Source of the DNA: Collinsella sp.
GTDB lineage: Bacteria; Actinomycetota; Coriobacteriia; Coriobacteriales; Coriobacteriaceae
Direction: 5' to 3'
Assembly: GCA_019419485.1 (NCBI GenBank)
Contig: DXZV01000067.1
Span: 1 to 8,567 of the forward strand
Length of the DNA: 8,567 nt
Positions 1 through 7,785 of this stretch are shown one piece after another. Positions within the stretch are counted from its first letter, which is position 1. Every line of letters begins with the position of its first letter. The position numbers were made by a program, and so were the translations under genes. The notes under the pieces are model-generated. The model saw only the letters and a program-made list of their open reading frames with translations, did not search any database and was not told where the DNA came from.

Positions 1-1039
1 GGGTGTCGCTTCGGCATCCACCCTTCCCATCCTGTCGGGCGTGCTCGTTAAGGCGCAGGACGGCATCTTGGAATTCCAAACCTCTAACTACACCATCTCG
101 ATTCGTCATCGCATTGCCGCGCATGTCGAAGAAGAAGGCGAGATGGTGATTCCCTGCAAGATGCTCTCGAACATTACGAAGACCCTTCCCGACGCCCCGG
201 TTACCTTTGAGCTCTCGGAGCGTCAGGTGCTGATCGGATGCGAGAAGAGCTCCTTCCGCCTCAACACGCTCGACGCCAACGATTTCCCCGAGTTCCCCGC
301 CTATGCCATCGAAAGTGCGGTGGAGCTCCCGACCGATATCCTGTCCGAGATGGTCGGCCGCGTGTGGCGCGTCACTTCGACCGATAAGGCCCGCCCCATC
401 CTGGGCGGCGTGCACATGAAGGTCGAGAACAACACCGTGCGCCTGGTGGCAACCGACTCCTTCCGTCTGGCTGTATGCGACACCCAGGTCGAGACCTCGA
501 CGCTCGAGGGGTCCTTTGAGCTCAACGTTCCGGCCGACGCCTTCAACGACGCCCTGAGCATCATGGCCAGCCAGGCGACCATCATGATCGGCGCCGCGGA
601 CACCCAGGTTGTCTTTGAGGCCGGCAACACCACCTACGTGTCGCGCCGTATCGAGGGCGTGTACCCCAACTACAAGCAGCTCATCCCCGATTCGTGCGTG
701 ACGAGCGTCAAGATCGACGTGGCGGCTTTTAATGCCGCCCTCAAGCGCGTGGCGGTCATCGCGAGCGCGAACCCCGCAGTCAAGTTCGAGATCGATGTCG
801 AGAACGGCCAGATGGGCCTGTCCTCCATCTCCAATGACCAGGATCTGGCGCAGGAGACAATCGATGTCGAGGCCGAGGGCGAGTCGGGCACCATCGCCTT
901 TAACTACCACTACATCTTTGGCTGCCTCAATGCCCTATCCAAGGAGAAGGAGATCACGCTGGAGCTCAAGAGCTACTCGCAGGCGGGTATCTTTAAGTCC
1001 TACGACAAGATCAACTATCTGTACCCGGTTCGCATCTAG
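1..1039 (+). CDS. dnaN: DNA polymerase III subunit beta (sliding clamp), 5'-truncated
   Basis: This is the ring-shaped processivity clamp that encircles DNA and tethers polymerase III and many repair proteins. The reading frame is open to the left edge (first full codon at base 2), and the fragment begins within the conserved TLPILSG segment, so I infer that about 20 N-terminal residues are missing. The GTG at 41 is internal, not the start. Visible family landmarks are DFPEFP (281-298), the ARPILGG segment (389-409), the clamp hallmark TDSFRLA (452-472), and the C-terminal YLYPVRI ending at TAG 1037-1039; this C-terminal tail contributes to the pocket that binds partner proteins. The 345 visible residues plus the missing start fit the usual length of about 365. 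recF follows after 9 bp, so the two are probably co-transcribed. No frameshift or missing core segment is seen. Confidence 0.97.
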   Translation, partial: GVASASTLPILSGVLVKAQDGILEFQTSNYTISIRHRIAAHVEEEGEMVIPCKMLSNITKTLPDAPVTFELSERQVLIGCEKSSFRLNTLDANDFPEFPAYAIESAVELPTDILSEMVGRVWRVTSTDKARPILGGVHMKVENNTVRLVATDSFRLAVCDTQVETSTLEGSFELNVPADAFNDALSIMASQATIMIGAADTQVVFEAGNTTYVSRRIEGVYPNYKQLIPDSCVTSVKIDVAAFNAALKRVAVIASANPAVKFEIDVENGQMGLSSISNDQDLAQETIDVEAEGESGTIAFNYHYIFGCLNALSKEKEITLELKSYSQAGIFKSYDKINYLYPVRI

Positions 1040-1048
1040 CGCTGCGCC

Positions 1049-2155
1049 ATGACCATGTTTGCCCGCAACCTTTCCGTCGCGCGCTACCGCAGTTTCGATA
1101 GCTACCGTCTTGACCTGGACGAAGGCGTGACGGTGCTTGCGGGACCCAACGCGGCGGGAAAGACCAACCTTATAGAGGCGCTGCAGCTTTTGACGAGCGG
1201 CGCCTCGTTTAGGCATCCCACCGCTACCGAGCTCGTGCACGACGGCACGGGCTCGTGCAGGCTCGAGTTGAGACTCGAGGGCGATGGCCGCGTGCTCGAT
1301 ATGGGGCTGGGCGTTGAGGACGGCAAGCGCTCGTTTAGCCGTAACGGCAAGAGATGTTCGGCCGCCGGCGTGCGCGGGGTTTTGCCGAGCGTGCTTTTTT
1401 GCCCCGATCATCTGGATATGGTCAAACGCGGTGCCAGCGTGCGTCGGGCCGCCCTCGACGACTTTGGCGTGCAACTGAGCGCCCGTTACGCCGACCTGGC
1501 GAGCACCTACGGGCGTTGCGTGACGCAGCGCAACGCCCTGCTCAAGGAGTCCTGGTGCTGCCGCGAGATGCTCGGCGCATGGAATGACTCCATCGCGCGC
1601 GCCGGGTCCGCCCTGCTCGTGCATCGTTTGGCCCTGCTCGACCGACTGGCGGGCCATGTGCGCGCCGCGTATGGGCAGGTGGCGTCCGGTGAGGACGCAG
1701 GCGTGTCCTATGTGTCCACACTGGGGGATTTGCCTCAAACCGAGGGGCGCGAGGAACTTAAGGGCTGGGCGTACGAGCATATGCTCGCGGCCCTCGATGA
1801 GCGTGCCGATGAGGAGATGCGCCGCGGCGTGACGCTTGTGGGTCCGCATCGCGACGAGATTGAGTTTACCGTTGCGGGTCGATCTGCCCGTTCGTTTGCC
1901 AGCCAAGGGCAGCAGCGAACGCTGGTGCTTGCCTGGAAGGTGGCAGAAGTGGCCGTGGCGCGCGATATCCTGGGCACCGCGCCACTGCTGCTTTTGGACG
2001 ACGTGATGAGCGAGCTCGATGCCGGGCGCCGAGGCGCTTTTCTGCAGCTGATCGGTGATGACATCCAGACGGTCATAACCACCACCAACTTGGGGTACTT
2101 TACTGATGACCTGCTTGAACGAGCCAAGGTGGTGAGCATGGGTGAGGCGTGCTAA
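1049..2155 (+). CDS. recF: DNA replication and repair protein RecF
   Basis: RecF is an SMC-like ATPase that, with RecO and RecR, directs RecA loading at single-strand gaps and stalled forks. The 368 residues match the family length. Walker A is GPNAAGKT at residues 32-39, the ABC-type signature lies in SFASQGQQRT at 282-291, and Walker B is LLLLDD at 313-318, followed by the D-loop-like SELDAGRR. The middle has the RecF-typical PDHLDMVKRGASVRRAALDD and QRNALLKE segments. The start is the ATG at 1049, 9 bp after the dnaN stop; a second ATG at 1055 is possible. Neither has a recognisable Shine-Dalgarno sequence, so translation may depend on coupling to dnaN (inference). The last 14 bases overlap the next gene. 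All ATPase motifs are intact. Confidence 0.97.
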   Translation: MTMFARNLSVARYRSFDSYRLDLDEGVTVLAGPNAAGKTNLIEALQLLTSGASFRHPTATELVHDGTGSCRLELRLEGDGRVLDMGLGVEDGKRSFSRNGKRCSAAGVRGVLPSVLFCPDHLDMVKRGASVRRAALDDFGVQLSARYADLASTYGRCVTQRNALLKESWCCREMLGAWNDSIARAGSALLVHRLALLDRLAGHVRAAYGQVASGEDAGVSYVSTLGDLPQTEGREELKGWAYEHMLAALDERADEEMRRGVTLVGPHRDEIEFTVAGRSARSFASQGQQRTLVLAWKVAEVAVARDILGTAPLLLLDDVMSELDAGRRGAFLQLIGDDIQTVITTTNLGYFTDDLLERAKVVSMGEAC

Positions 2156-2705
2156 TTACGAGCGCGAGAACGGAACGGTTGCCTTTGGCGGCTTTTTGGA
2201 TGCCGAGCGTCAGCGCATCCTGGCGGCCGCGACACCTGAGCGCCGCGCGCAAATGGAGGCTGCCGAGGAGTCGCGCGCGGTCTATCGTGCCTGGAATGCG
2301 GTGTGCTCGGGCACGCGCGAGGGACGCCACGTGACGGGCCTGCGCTACCTGCCCGAGTCCAATGAGCTGCTGGTGTATCTCGATTCGCCCTCGTGGACGC
2401 AGGAGATGACGCTGCTGCGCGAGATCATCCGGGCGCGCATGGAGCGGGCCGGCGCGCATGTGGACGGCCTGGTGTTCAAAACGACCGCGCCCGGTCACAC
2501 GCCGCCGGCTGCCAAGGAGCGCCTGCGCCCGGCCGTGACCGAGCGACCGCCGGTTCCGCACGCCGATCTAAGCGAAGCCGAACGCGGCGAGATCGAGCGC
2601 CAAGTGGCGCCCATCGAAGACCAAAAACTGCGCGAGGCCCTCGAGAATGCCATGAGAGCCAGTGCCGAGTGGGCCAAGGGCGTGCAAAGCGAGAAAGAGC
2701 CTTAA
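2142..2705 (+). CDS. dciA: DUF721 (DciA-type) protein, probable replicative helicase loader or partner
   Basis: This 187-residue protein carries a DUF721 core at about residues 50-113. The core begins with the Trp51 segment (AWNAVCSG), continues through a strand-rich stretch to the SPSWTQEM motif around Trp85, and ends with the helix REIIRARME and strand VDGLVFKT. DUF721 proteins of the DciA group bind the replicative helicase DnaB and substitute for DnaC/DnaI-type loaders in many bacteria; the actinobacterial homologue sits at this same position after recF. The core is flanked by a charged N-terminal helical region and a Glu/Arg-rich C-terminal helical tail, both of uncertain role. The GTG start overlaps the recF end by 14 nt and is preceded by AAGGTGGT (2126-2133), one mismatch from AAGGAGGT, at 8-nt spacing. 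Domain assignment is good; the helicase-loading role is inferred from the family and context. Confidence 0.85.
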   Translation: MRRANYERENGTVAFGGFLDAERQRILAAATPERRAQMEAAEESRAVYRAWNAVCSGTREGRHVTGLRYLPESNELLVYLDSPSWTQEMTLLREIIRARMERAGAHVDGLVFKTTAPGHTPPAAKERLRPAVTERPPVPHADLSEAERGEIERQVAPIEDQKLREALENAMRASAEWAKGVQSEKEP

Positions 2706-2731
2706 ATCGCATCTGGTGGCCTTGTAGAGCC

Positions 2732-2761
2732 AAATACCCTCGCTCCCGAGGGTATTTTTTT
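2732..2761 (+). terminator. Intrinsic terminator after dciA
   Basis: A perfect 11-bp stem (2732-2742 pairs with 2747-2757) with the 4-nt loop CTCC has a GC-rich core (ACCCTCG/CGAGGGT) and runs into a U tract ending at 2761. It lies 27 bp after the dciA stop and about 50 bp before gyrB. It should end most transcription of the dnaN-recF-dciA group and separates gyrB from it. Confidence 0.93.
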
Positions 2762-2799
2762 ACGATAAACTAGTAAGGCTGTACACATTTTCTTAGCTG

Positions 2800-2806
2800 A
2801 AGGAGG
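2800..2806 (+). promoter_or_regulatory. Ribosome binding site of gyrB
   Basis: AAGGAGG sits 4 nt before the GTG at 2811. It supports that GTG, whose frame gives the gyrase B sequence, over the overlapping GTG at 2809 in another frame, which opens only a 62-codon frame without resemblance to a known protein. Confidence 0.85.
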
Positions 2807-2810
2807 ACGT

Positions 2811-4841
2811 GTGGCAAACGAAAACGATTACGATGGCGGCGAGATTAAGATTCTCGAAGGTCTCGAGGCCGTTCGTAAGCGCCCGGGCATGTATATCGGC
2901 TCGACGAGCGCCAGCGGCCTGCATCACCTGGTGTGGGAGATCGTTGACAACTCCGTTGACGAGGCCATGGCCGGTTTCTGCACCGAGATTCACGTGACGG
3001 TCCACGCCGACAACTCCATCACGGTCGTCGACAACGGGCGAGGCATCCCCGTCGACGAGCATCCCATCAAAAAGATCCCGACGCTCGAGGTCGTTATGAC
3101 GATCCTGCACGCCGGCGGTAAGTTCGATAACTCGGCCTATAAGGTCTCGGGTGGCCTGCACGGCGTGGGCATCTCCGTCGTCAACGCACTGTCCAAGCGC
3201 GTGGTCGTGCAGGTGCGCCGTGATGGCAGCGTCTACGAGATGGAGTTCTCGCGCGGCAAGACCGTCAAGAAGATGGAGGTCGTGGGCACCTCGGGTTCGA
3301 CGGGTACCACCGTCAGCTTCTGGCCCGACGACGAGATTTTCGAGACCTGTGTCTACGATTTCGATACGCTGCACAACCGTCTGCAGGAGACGGCGTTCCT
3401 CAATAAGAATCTAAAGATTGTGCTGACCGACGAGCGCGAGGCGACTCCCCACGTGGAGGAGTTCTGCTACGAGGGCGGCATCATCGACTTCGTCAAGTTC
3501 CTCAACGACGGCAAAGACGTTCCCGAGGCCTTCAAGGAGCCCATCTATATCGAGGGCAAGTCGGATCCGGATGCGCCCGTGACCAAGATGGGCGAGGTCG
3601 AGGTGTCCCTGCAGTGGAATGCCGGCTACGGCGAGAACGTCATGTCGTTTGCCAACGACATCTACACCCCCGAGGGCGGCATGCATCTCGAGGGTTTCCG
3701 CACCGCTCTCACCCGCGTGATCAACGATTACGCTCGCAAGCAGAACCTACTCAAGGAGAAGGAGGCCAACCTGAGCGGCGACGACGTGCGCGAGGGGCTT
3801 TCGGCCGTCATCTCGGTCAAGCTGCCCGACCCGCAGTTTGAGGGCCAAACCAAGGCCAAGCTCGGCAGTTCCTACATGCGCGCGCTCACGCTCAAGATCG
3901 TGACCGATGGGCTGACCGATTATCTGGAGGAGCATCCCAAACCCGCCCGCGAGATCGTCAAGAAGGCCCAGCAGGCATGCAAGGCCCGCAACGCCGCCCG
4001 CAAGGCGCGTGAGGCGACCCGCCGCAAGAGCCTGCTCGAGACGGCGTCGCTGCCCGGCAAGCTCGCCGACTGCTCGGTACGCGATGCCGAGCTGACCGAG
4101 CTCTTTATCGTAGAGGGCGACTCGGCAGGCGGTTCGGCCAAGGACGGCCGTCGCCGAGACATCCAGGCGATTCTGCCCCTGCGCGGCAAGATTTTGAACG
4201 TCGAGCGCGTGGGTGACCACCGCGCGTTCTCGAGCGACACCATCCAATCCCTGATCACCGCGATCGGCTGCGGCGTCACGACGAGCGCCGGCGACGGTGG
4301 CGACTTCGATATCAGCAAGGCGCGCTACCACAAGATCATCATCATGACCGATGCAGACGTTGACGGTGCGCATATCCGCATCCTGCTGCTGACGTTCTTC
4401 TACAAGTACATGCGCCCGCTGATCGATGCCGGCTATGTCTATGTTGCCTGCCCGCCCATCTTTGGCATTAAGGTACGCAACAAGATCCATTACGTGTATC
4501 CCAACGGCCGCCAGCCCGAAGACGAGATTCTGCGCGACACCATTCAGAGCCTGGGCCTGAACCCCGACGACAACGACGAGGACGGCAAGGCCAAGGACGG
4601 CAAGATCACCAAGAAGCGCAAGGGCTATACCGTTCAGCGCTACAAGGGCCTGGGCGAGATGGACCCCAAGCAGCTTGCCTCGACGACGATGGACCCCAAG
4701 ACCCGTATCCTGCAGCGCGTGTCGATCGAGGACGCCGTGGTGGCGGACCGCGCCGTGCGCGAGCTCATGGGTTCCGAGGTCGGCTATCGCCGCGAGTACA
4801 TCGAGAAGCACGCCCATGACGCACGCTTCTTAGACGCCTAA
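2811..4841 (+). CDS. gyrB: DNA gyrase subunit B
   Basis: GyrB is the ATPase subunit of gyrase, which introduces negative supercoils and relieves the positive supercoils made by replication and transcription. The 676 residues fit the short form that lacks the large insert of E. coli GyrB (804 residues). The GHKL ATPase domain shows catalytic Glu43 and Asn47 (EIVDNSVDEA), Asp74 and Gly78 (VVDNGRGIP) and the lid GGLHGVG at 114-120. A transducer region follows. The TOPRIM domain has E435-G-D-S-A-G-G and the metal-binding D514-A-D-V-D-G. The C-terminal core contains RYKGLGEMDPKQL, which contacts GyrA. The quinolone-region residues look wild type (Asp437; Arg458 in PLRGK, as in many Gram-positives). 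A short Asp/Lys-rich linker lies near residues 584-610. The start is GTG with a strong ribosome binding site. Only weak promoter-like matches lie between the upstream terminator and the start, so I do not call a promoter. Confidence 0.98.
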   Translation: MANENDYDGGEIKILEGLEAVRKRPGMYIGSTSASGLHHLVWEIVDNSVDEAMAGFCTEIHVTVHADNSITVVDNGRGIPVDEHPIKKIPTLEVVMTILHAGGKFDNSAYKVSGGLHGVGISVVNALSKRVVVQVRRDGSVYEMEFSRGKTVKKMEVVGTSGSTGTTVSFWPDDEIFETCVYDFDTLHNRLQETAFLNKNLKIVLTDEREATPHVEEFCYEGGIIDFVKFLNDGKDVPEAFKEPIYIEGKSDPDAPVTKMGEVEVSLQWNAGYGENVMSFANDIYTPEGGMHLEGFRTALTRVINDYARKQNLLKEKEANLSGDDVREGLSAVISVKLPDPQFEGQTKAKLGSSYMRALTLKIVTDGLTDYLEEHPKPAREIVKKAQQACKARNAARKAREATRRKSLLETASLPGKLADCSVRDAELTELFIVEGDSAGGSAKDGRRRDIQAILPLRGKILNVERVGDHRAFSSDTIQSLITAIGCGVTTSAGDGGDFDISKARYHKIIIMTDADVDGAHIRILLLTFFYKYMRPLIDAGYVYVACPPIFGIKVRNKIHYVYPNGRQPEDEILRDTIQSLGLNPDDNDEDGKAKDGKITKKRKGYTVQRYKGLGEMDPKQLASTTMDPKTRILQRVSIEDAVVADRAVRELMGSEVGYRREYIEKHAHDARFLDA

Positions 4842-4847
4842 CCTGTT

Positions 4848-4948
4848 CGGCTTTCCCAGCCACCGCACCTTCGCCCTCAATCGTCGGTCGCGTACCCAAG
4901 TACGCTTCCCTCCTCTTTCGAGCGAATCTGCGGCACCTGGAAAAGCCG
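4848..4948. repeat. Large imperfect palindrome between gyrB and gyrA
   Basis: This element fills most of the 156-bp gyrB-gyrA spacer. The outer arms, 4848-4874 and 4922-4948, are inverted copies with a few mismatches and small gaps; matched blocks are CGGCTTT/AAAGCCG, CCGCA/TGCGG and TTCGC/GCGAA. Exactly at the centre is a perfect 6-bp hairpin, GCGTAC (4890-4895), loop CCAA, GTACGC (4900-4905). The segments between arms and centre (4875-4889 and 4906-4921) do not pair well. No U tract follows the right arm, so it does not look like a terminator. A dispersed palindromic repeat or an mRNA-stabilising hairpin between the two gyrase genes is plausible; the repeat status cannot be judged from one copy. 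Confidence 0.75.
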
Positions 4949-4987
4949 TCTCCGTGGCAGGATGATTAATGGACCACGCAAACCATG

Positions 4988-4993
4988 AGGAGG
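4988..4993 (+). promoter_or_regulatory. Ribosome binding site of gyrA
   Basis: AGGAGG, extended to AGGAGGT, lies 4 nt before the GTG at 4998 and supports that start. The arrangement (strong site, 4-nt spacer, GTG followed by GCA) is the same as at gyrB. Confidence 0.85.
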
Positions 4994-4997
4994 TAAC

Positions 4998-7745
4998 GTG
5001 GCAGACGATATCAACAACAACGAGGGTATGGACGAGGCCGGCGACGCCGGCATGCCCGATGATCTGAAGCGCCTACTCGCCCGCGCCGAGCAGGGCGAGG
5101 ACGGCGATCCGGATTCCTATAACCCCGACGCCGAGGATGAAGATGATGAGGATGACGACGCCGAGCTCGAGGAGAGCTTCGGCGCGGTCGATCGTGGCGC
5201 TTCGGCCGGCGAGGACATCAACGGCGGTCAGCTCCAGATTTCAGAGTTCGGCCGCGAGATGAAGCAGTCGTTCATCGAGTACTCGATGTCGGTCATCACG
5301 GCGCGCGCCCTGCCGGACGTGCGCGACGGACTAAAGCCGGTGCACCGCCGCATCCTGTACGCCATGAACGAGAGCGGCATCTACCCCAACCGCCCGCATA
5401 AGAAGTCGGCCTGGACGGTCGGAGAAGTTATCGGCAAGTACCATCCGCACGGTGACTACGCGGTTTACGAGGCCATGGTTCGTCTGGCGCAGTGGTTCTC
5501 CATGCGCACACCGCTCATCGATGGCCATGGCAACTTCGGCAACATCGATGGCGACGGCGCGGCGGCCATGCGTTATACCGAGAGCCGCCTGGCAAAGCCT
5601 GCCATGGAGCTGCTGCGCGACCTGCAAAAGGATACCGTCGACTGGCAGCCCAACTACGACGAGTCGCTCGCCGAGCCCGTGGCACTGCCTGCGCGCTTCC
5701 CCAACCTGCTGGTCAACGGCAGTCAGGGCATCGCCGTCGGCATGGCCACCAACATCGCCCCGCATAACCTCACCGAGGCGATCGAGGCCACCTGCTACCT
5801 GATCGACAATCCCGACGCCACCGTCGACGAGCTTATGCAGATCATGCCCGGTCCGGACTTCCCCACCGGCGCCATCATCATGGGCAGCGCCGGCATTAGG
5901 CAGAGCTACGAGACCGGTCGCGGCTCCATTACCGTGCGTGCCAAGGCCCACGTGGAATCCACCAAGACCGGTCGCAGCCGCCTGGTCTTTACCGAGATTC
6001 CCTACATGGTCAACAAGGGCACCTTGCAGGAGAAGATCGCCCAGCTCGTAAACGACAAGCGCATCGAGGGCATCTCGGACATGCGCGACGAGTCCAACCA
6101 AAAGGGCATCCGTCTGGTCATCGAGCTCAAGAAGGGCGTCATTCCGCAGGTCGTGCTCAACAACCTGTATAAGTACACCTCGCTGCAGACGACCTTTGGC
6201 GCCAACAACCTGGCACTCGTCAACGGCGTTCCCAAATGCCTGAGCTTGCGCGAGATGCTGCAGCACTACATCGACCACCAGGTCGACGTCGTCACCCGCC
6301 GCACTCGCTTTGACCTTAAGAAGGCCCAGGCACGTGCCCATATCCTCGAGGGCTACTTGATGGCTCTCGACCATATCGACGAGGTCATCAGCATTATCCG
6401 TTCCTCGCAGACCGACTCCGAGGCAAGCGGCCGCCTGATCGAGCGCTTTGGCTTTACGCCCGAGCAGACCACGGCCATCCTCGAGATGAAGCTGCGCCGC
6501 CTGACTGGCCTGGAGCGCGACAAGATCCAGGAAGAGCTGGACGGTCTGCGCCGCGCCATCGCCTACTACGAGGACCTGCTGGCGCATGAGGAGAAGATCC
6601 TGGGCGTCATCAAGGAGGAGATGCGCGAGATTTCGAAAAAGTTCGGCGACAAACGCCGCACCGAGATCAGCCATGTCGAAAAGGATCTGGATGTCGAGGA
6701 CCTCATCGCCGACGAGGACATGGTCGTGACCATCACCCACACCGGCTACGTGAAGCGCATCCCGGTGGCTGCCTACCGCGCCCAGAAGCGCGGCGGCAAG
6801 GGCGTGTCGGGCGTCAACCTTAAAGAGGACGACGTCATCGACGAGATGTTTATCGCGTCCACGCACGAGTACGTGCTGTTCTTCTCGAGCAAGGGCAAGG
6901 TCTACCGCCTGAAGGTGCACGAGCTGCCGGTGGGTACGCGCCAGGCGCGCGGCACCGCGATCGTCAACCTGCTGCCCTTTGAGGAAGGCGAGAAGATCGC
7001 GAGTGTCATCAGCTGCCGCGAGTTCCCCGCCGACGAGTACCTGATGTTTGCCACCAAGAGCGGCATGGTCAAGAAGACCGTGATGAGCGCTTACGACCGC
7101 AGCCGCCGTGATGGCCTGATCGCCATCAATCTGAGAGACGACGACGCGCTGCTCGCCGTGCGCCGTGTGCGCGAGGGCGACAAGATCATCCTGGCCACCA
7201 CTGCGGGCAAGGCGATCATGTTCCCCGAGGACCAGGTTCGCGCCACGGGACGCGACACCAGCGGCGTTCGCGGTATTAGCATGAAGGACGGCGTGAGCGT
7301 TTTGGGTATGGAGGTTACCAACGGCAACGGCGACCTGTTTGTCATCACCGAGCGCGGCTACGGCAAGCGCACGCCGGTCGCGGACTATCCGGAGCAGAAC
7401 CGCGGCGGCCAGGGCGTCTACACCATCCAGATGACCGAGCGCAAGGGAAACCTCGCGGCCATGAAGACGGTGGGTCCGCAGCACGAGCTGTTCATCGTGA
7501 CGGAAGGCGCGACGGTCATTCGCGTCAAGACCGATGAGATTAGCCAGACCGGCCGAGCCACCCAGGGCGTCAAGATGATGACCGTCGACGACAACGACCG
7601 TGTGTGCGCTGTCGCCCGCATGACGGCAGCTAAGGAAAAGCCCGAAGGCGAAGGCGCCGAGGCCGAGGCAACGGTCGATGCCGAAAATACCCCAGTCGAC
7701 CTAGGCGACGGCAACGACATGCCAGAGGATCTCCTAGACGAGTAA
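4998..7745 (+). CDS. gyrA: DNA gyrase subunit A, with acidic N-terminal extension
   Basis: GyrA is the subunit that breaks and rejoins DNA and wraps it in the A2B2 gyrase. The catalytic tyrosine is Tyr193 (AAAMRYTE), with Arg192 beside it, so numbering is E. coli plus 71. Residues 1-71 are an extra N-terminal extension in which 12 of 14 residues at 46-59 are Asp or Glu. The winged-helix breakage domain starts near residue 80 and contains KYHPHGDYAVYE: Tyr154 is at the Ser83 position and Glu158 at the Asp87 position of the quinolone pocket. A coiled-coil tower and gate follow. The C-terminal pinwheel has the GyrA box QKRGGKG at 596-602, which separates gyrase from topoisomerase IV, and five further blade repeats (for example NRGGQG and GRATQGVK). 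The last 39 residues form an acidic tail. At 915 residues it is longer than E. coli GyrA (875). The gyrB-gyrA order agrees. Confidence 0.98.
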   Translation: MADDINNNEGMDEAGDAGMPDDLKRLLARAEQGEDGDPDSYNPDAEDEDDEDDDAELEESFGAVDRGASAGEDINGGQLQISEFGREMKQSFIEYSMSVITARALPDVRDGLKPVHRRILYAMNESGIYPNRPHKKSAWTVGEVIGKYHPHGDYAVYEAMVRLAQWFSMRTPLIDGHGNFGNIDGDGAAAMRYTESRLAKPAMELLRDLQKDTVDWQPNYDESLAEPVALPARFPNLLVNGSQGIAVGMATNIAPHNLTEAIEATCYLIDNPDATVDELMQIMPGPDFPTGAIIMGSAGIRQSYETGRGSITVRAKAHVESTKTGRSRLVFTEIPYMVNKGTLQEKIAQLVNDKRIEGISDMRDESNQKGIRLVIELKKGVIPQVVLNNLYKYTSLQTTFGANNLALVNGVPKCLSLREMLQHYIDHQVDVVTRRTRFDLKKAQARAHILEGYLMALDHIDEVISIIRSSQTDSEASGRLIERFGFTPEQTTAILEMKLRRLTGLERDKIQEELDGLRRAIAYYEDLLAHEEKILGVIKEEMREISKKFGDKRRTEISHVEKDLDVEDLIADEDMVVTITHTGYVKRIPVAAYRAQKRGGKGVSGVNLKEDDVIDEMFIASTHEYVLFFSSKGKVYRLKVHELPVGTRQARGTAIVNLLPFEEGEKIASVISCREFPADEYLMFATKSGMVKKTVMSAYDRSRRDGLIAINLRDDDALLAVRRVREGDKIILATTAGKAIMFPEDQVRATGRDTSGVRGISMKDGVSVLGMEVTNGNGDLFVITERGYGKRTPVADYPEQNRGGQGVYTIQMTERKGNLAAMKTVGPQHELFIVTEGATVIRVKTDEISQTGRATQGVKMMTVDDNDRVCAVARMTAAKEKPEGEGAEAEATVDAENTPVDLGDGNDMPEDLLDE

Positions 7746-7785
7746 GAGGCCCTAGCTGGTAGAAAATATCAGACCCCATATATCG

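Noticed and set aside
41..43. GTG at 41 as the start of dnaN
   Set aside because: The frame stays open to the edge, and the upstream residues (STLPILSG) are conserved clamp sequence, so this GTG is an internal valine codon.
935..1906. A 323-codon minus-strand frame across dnaN and recF
   Set aside because: It spans the junction of two clear plus-strand genes, has no plausible initiation site and no family features.
2706..2810. Possible replication origin (DnaA boxes) near dnaN and gyrB
   Set aside because: No DnaA-box-like TTATCCACA or close variant was seen in the spacers. The origin is more likely upstream of dnaN, outside the window.
3747..4817. A 356-codon minus-strand frame opposite gyrB
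   Set aside because: It lies fully inside conserved gyrB coding sequence and shows the same low-complexity antisense composition.
4848..4948. gyrB terminator formed by the spacer palindrome
   Set aside because: The right arm is followed by TCTCCGTGG rather than a T run, and the arms contain mismatches, unlike the three clear terminators in the window.
5331..7484. A 717-codon open frame on the minus strand opposite gyrA
   Set aside because: It is wholly antisense to a clear gyrA; its Ala/Val/Asp/His/Leu-rich composition is what the complement of high-GC codons gives, with no recognisable domain or ribosome binding site.
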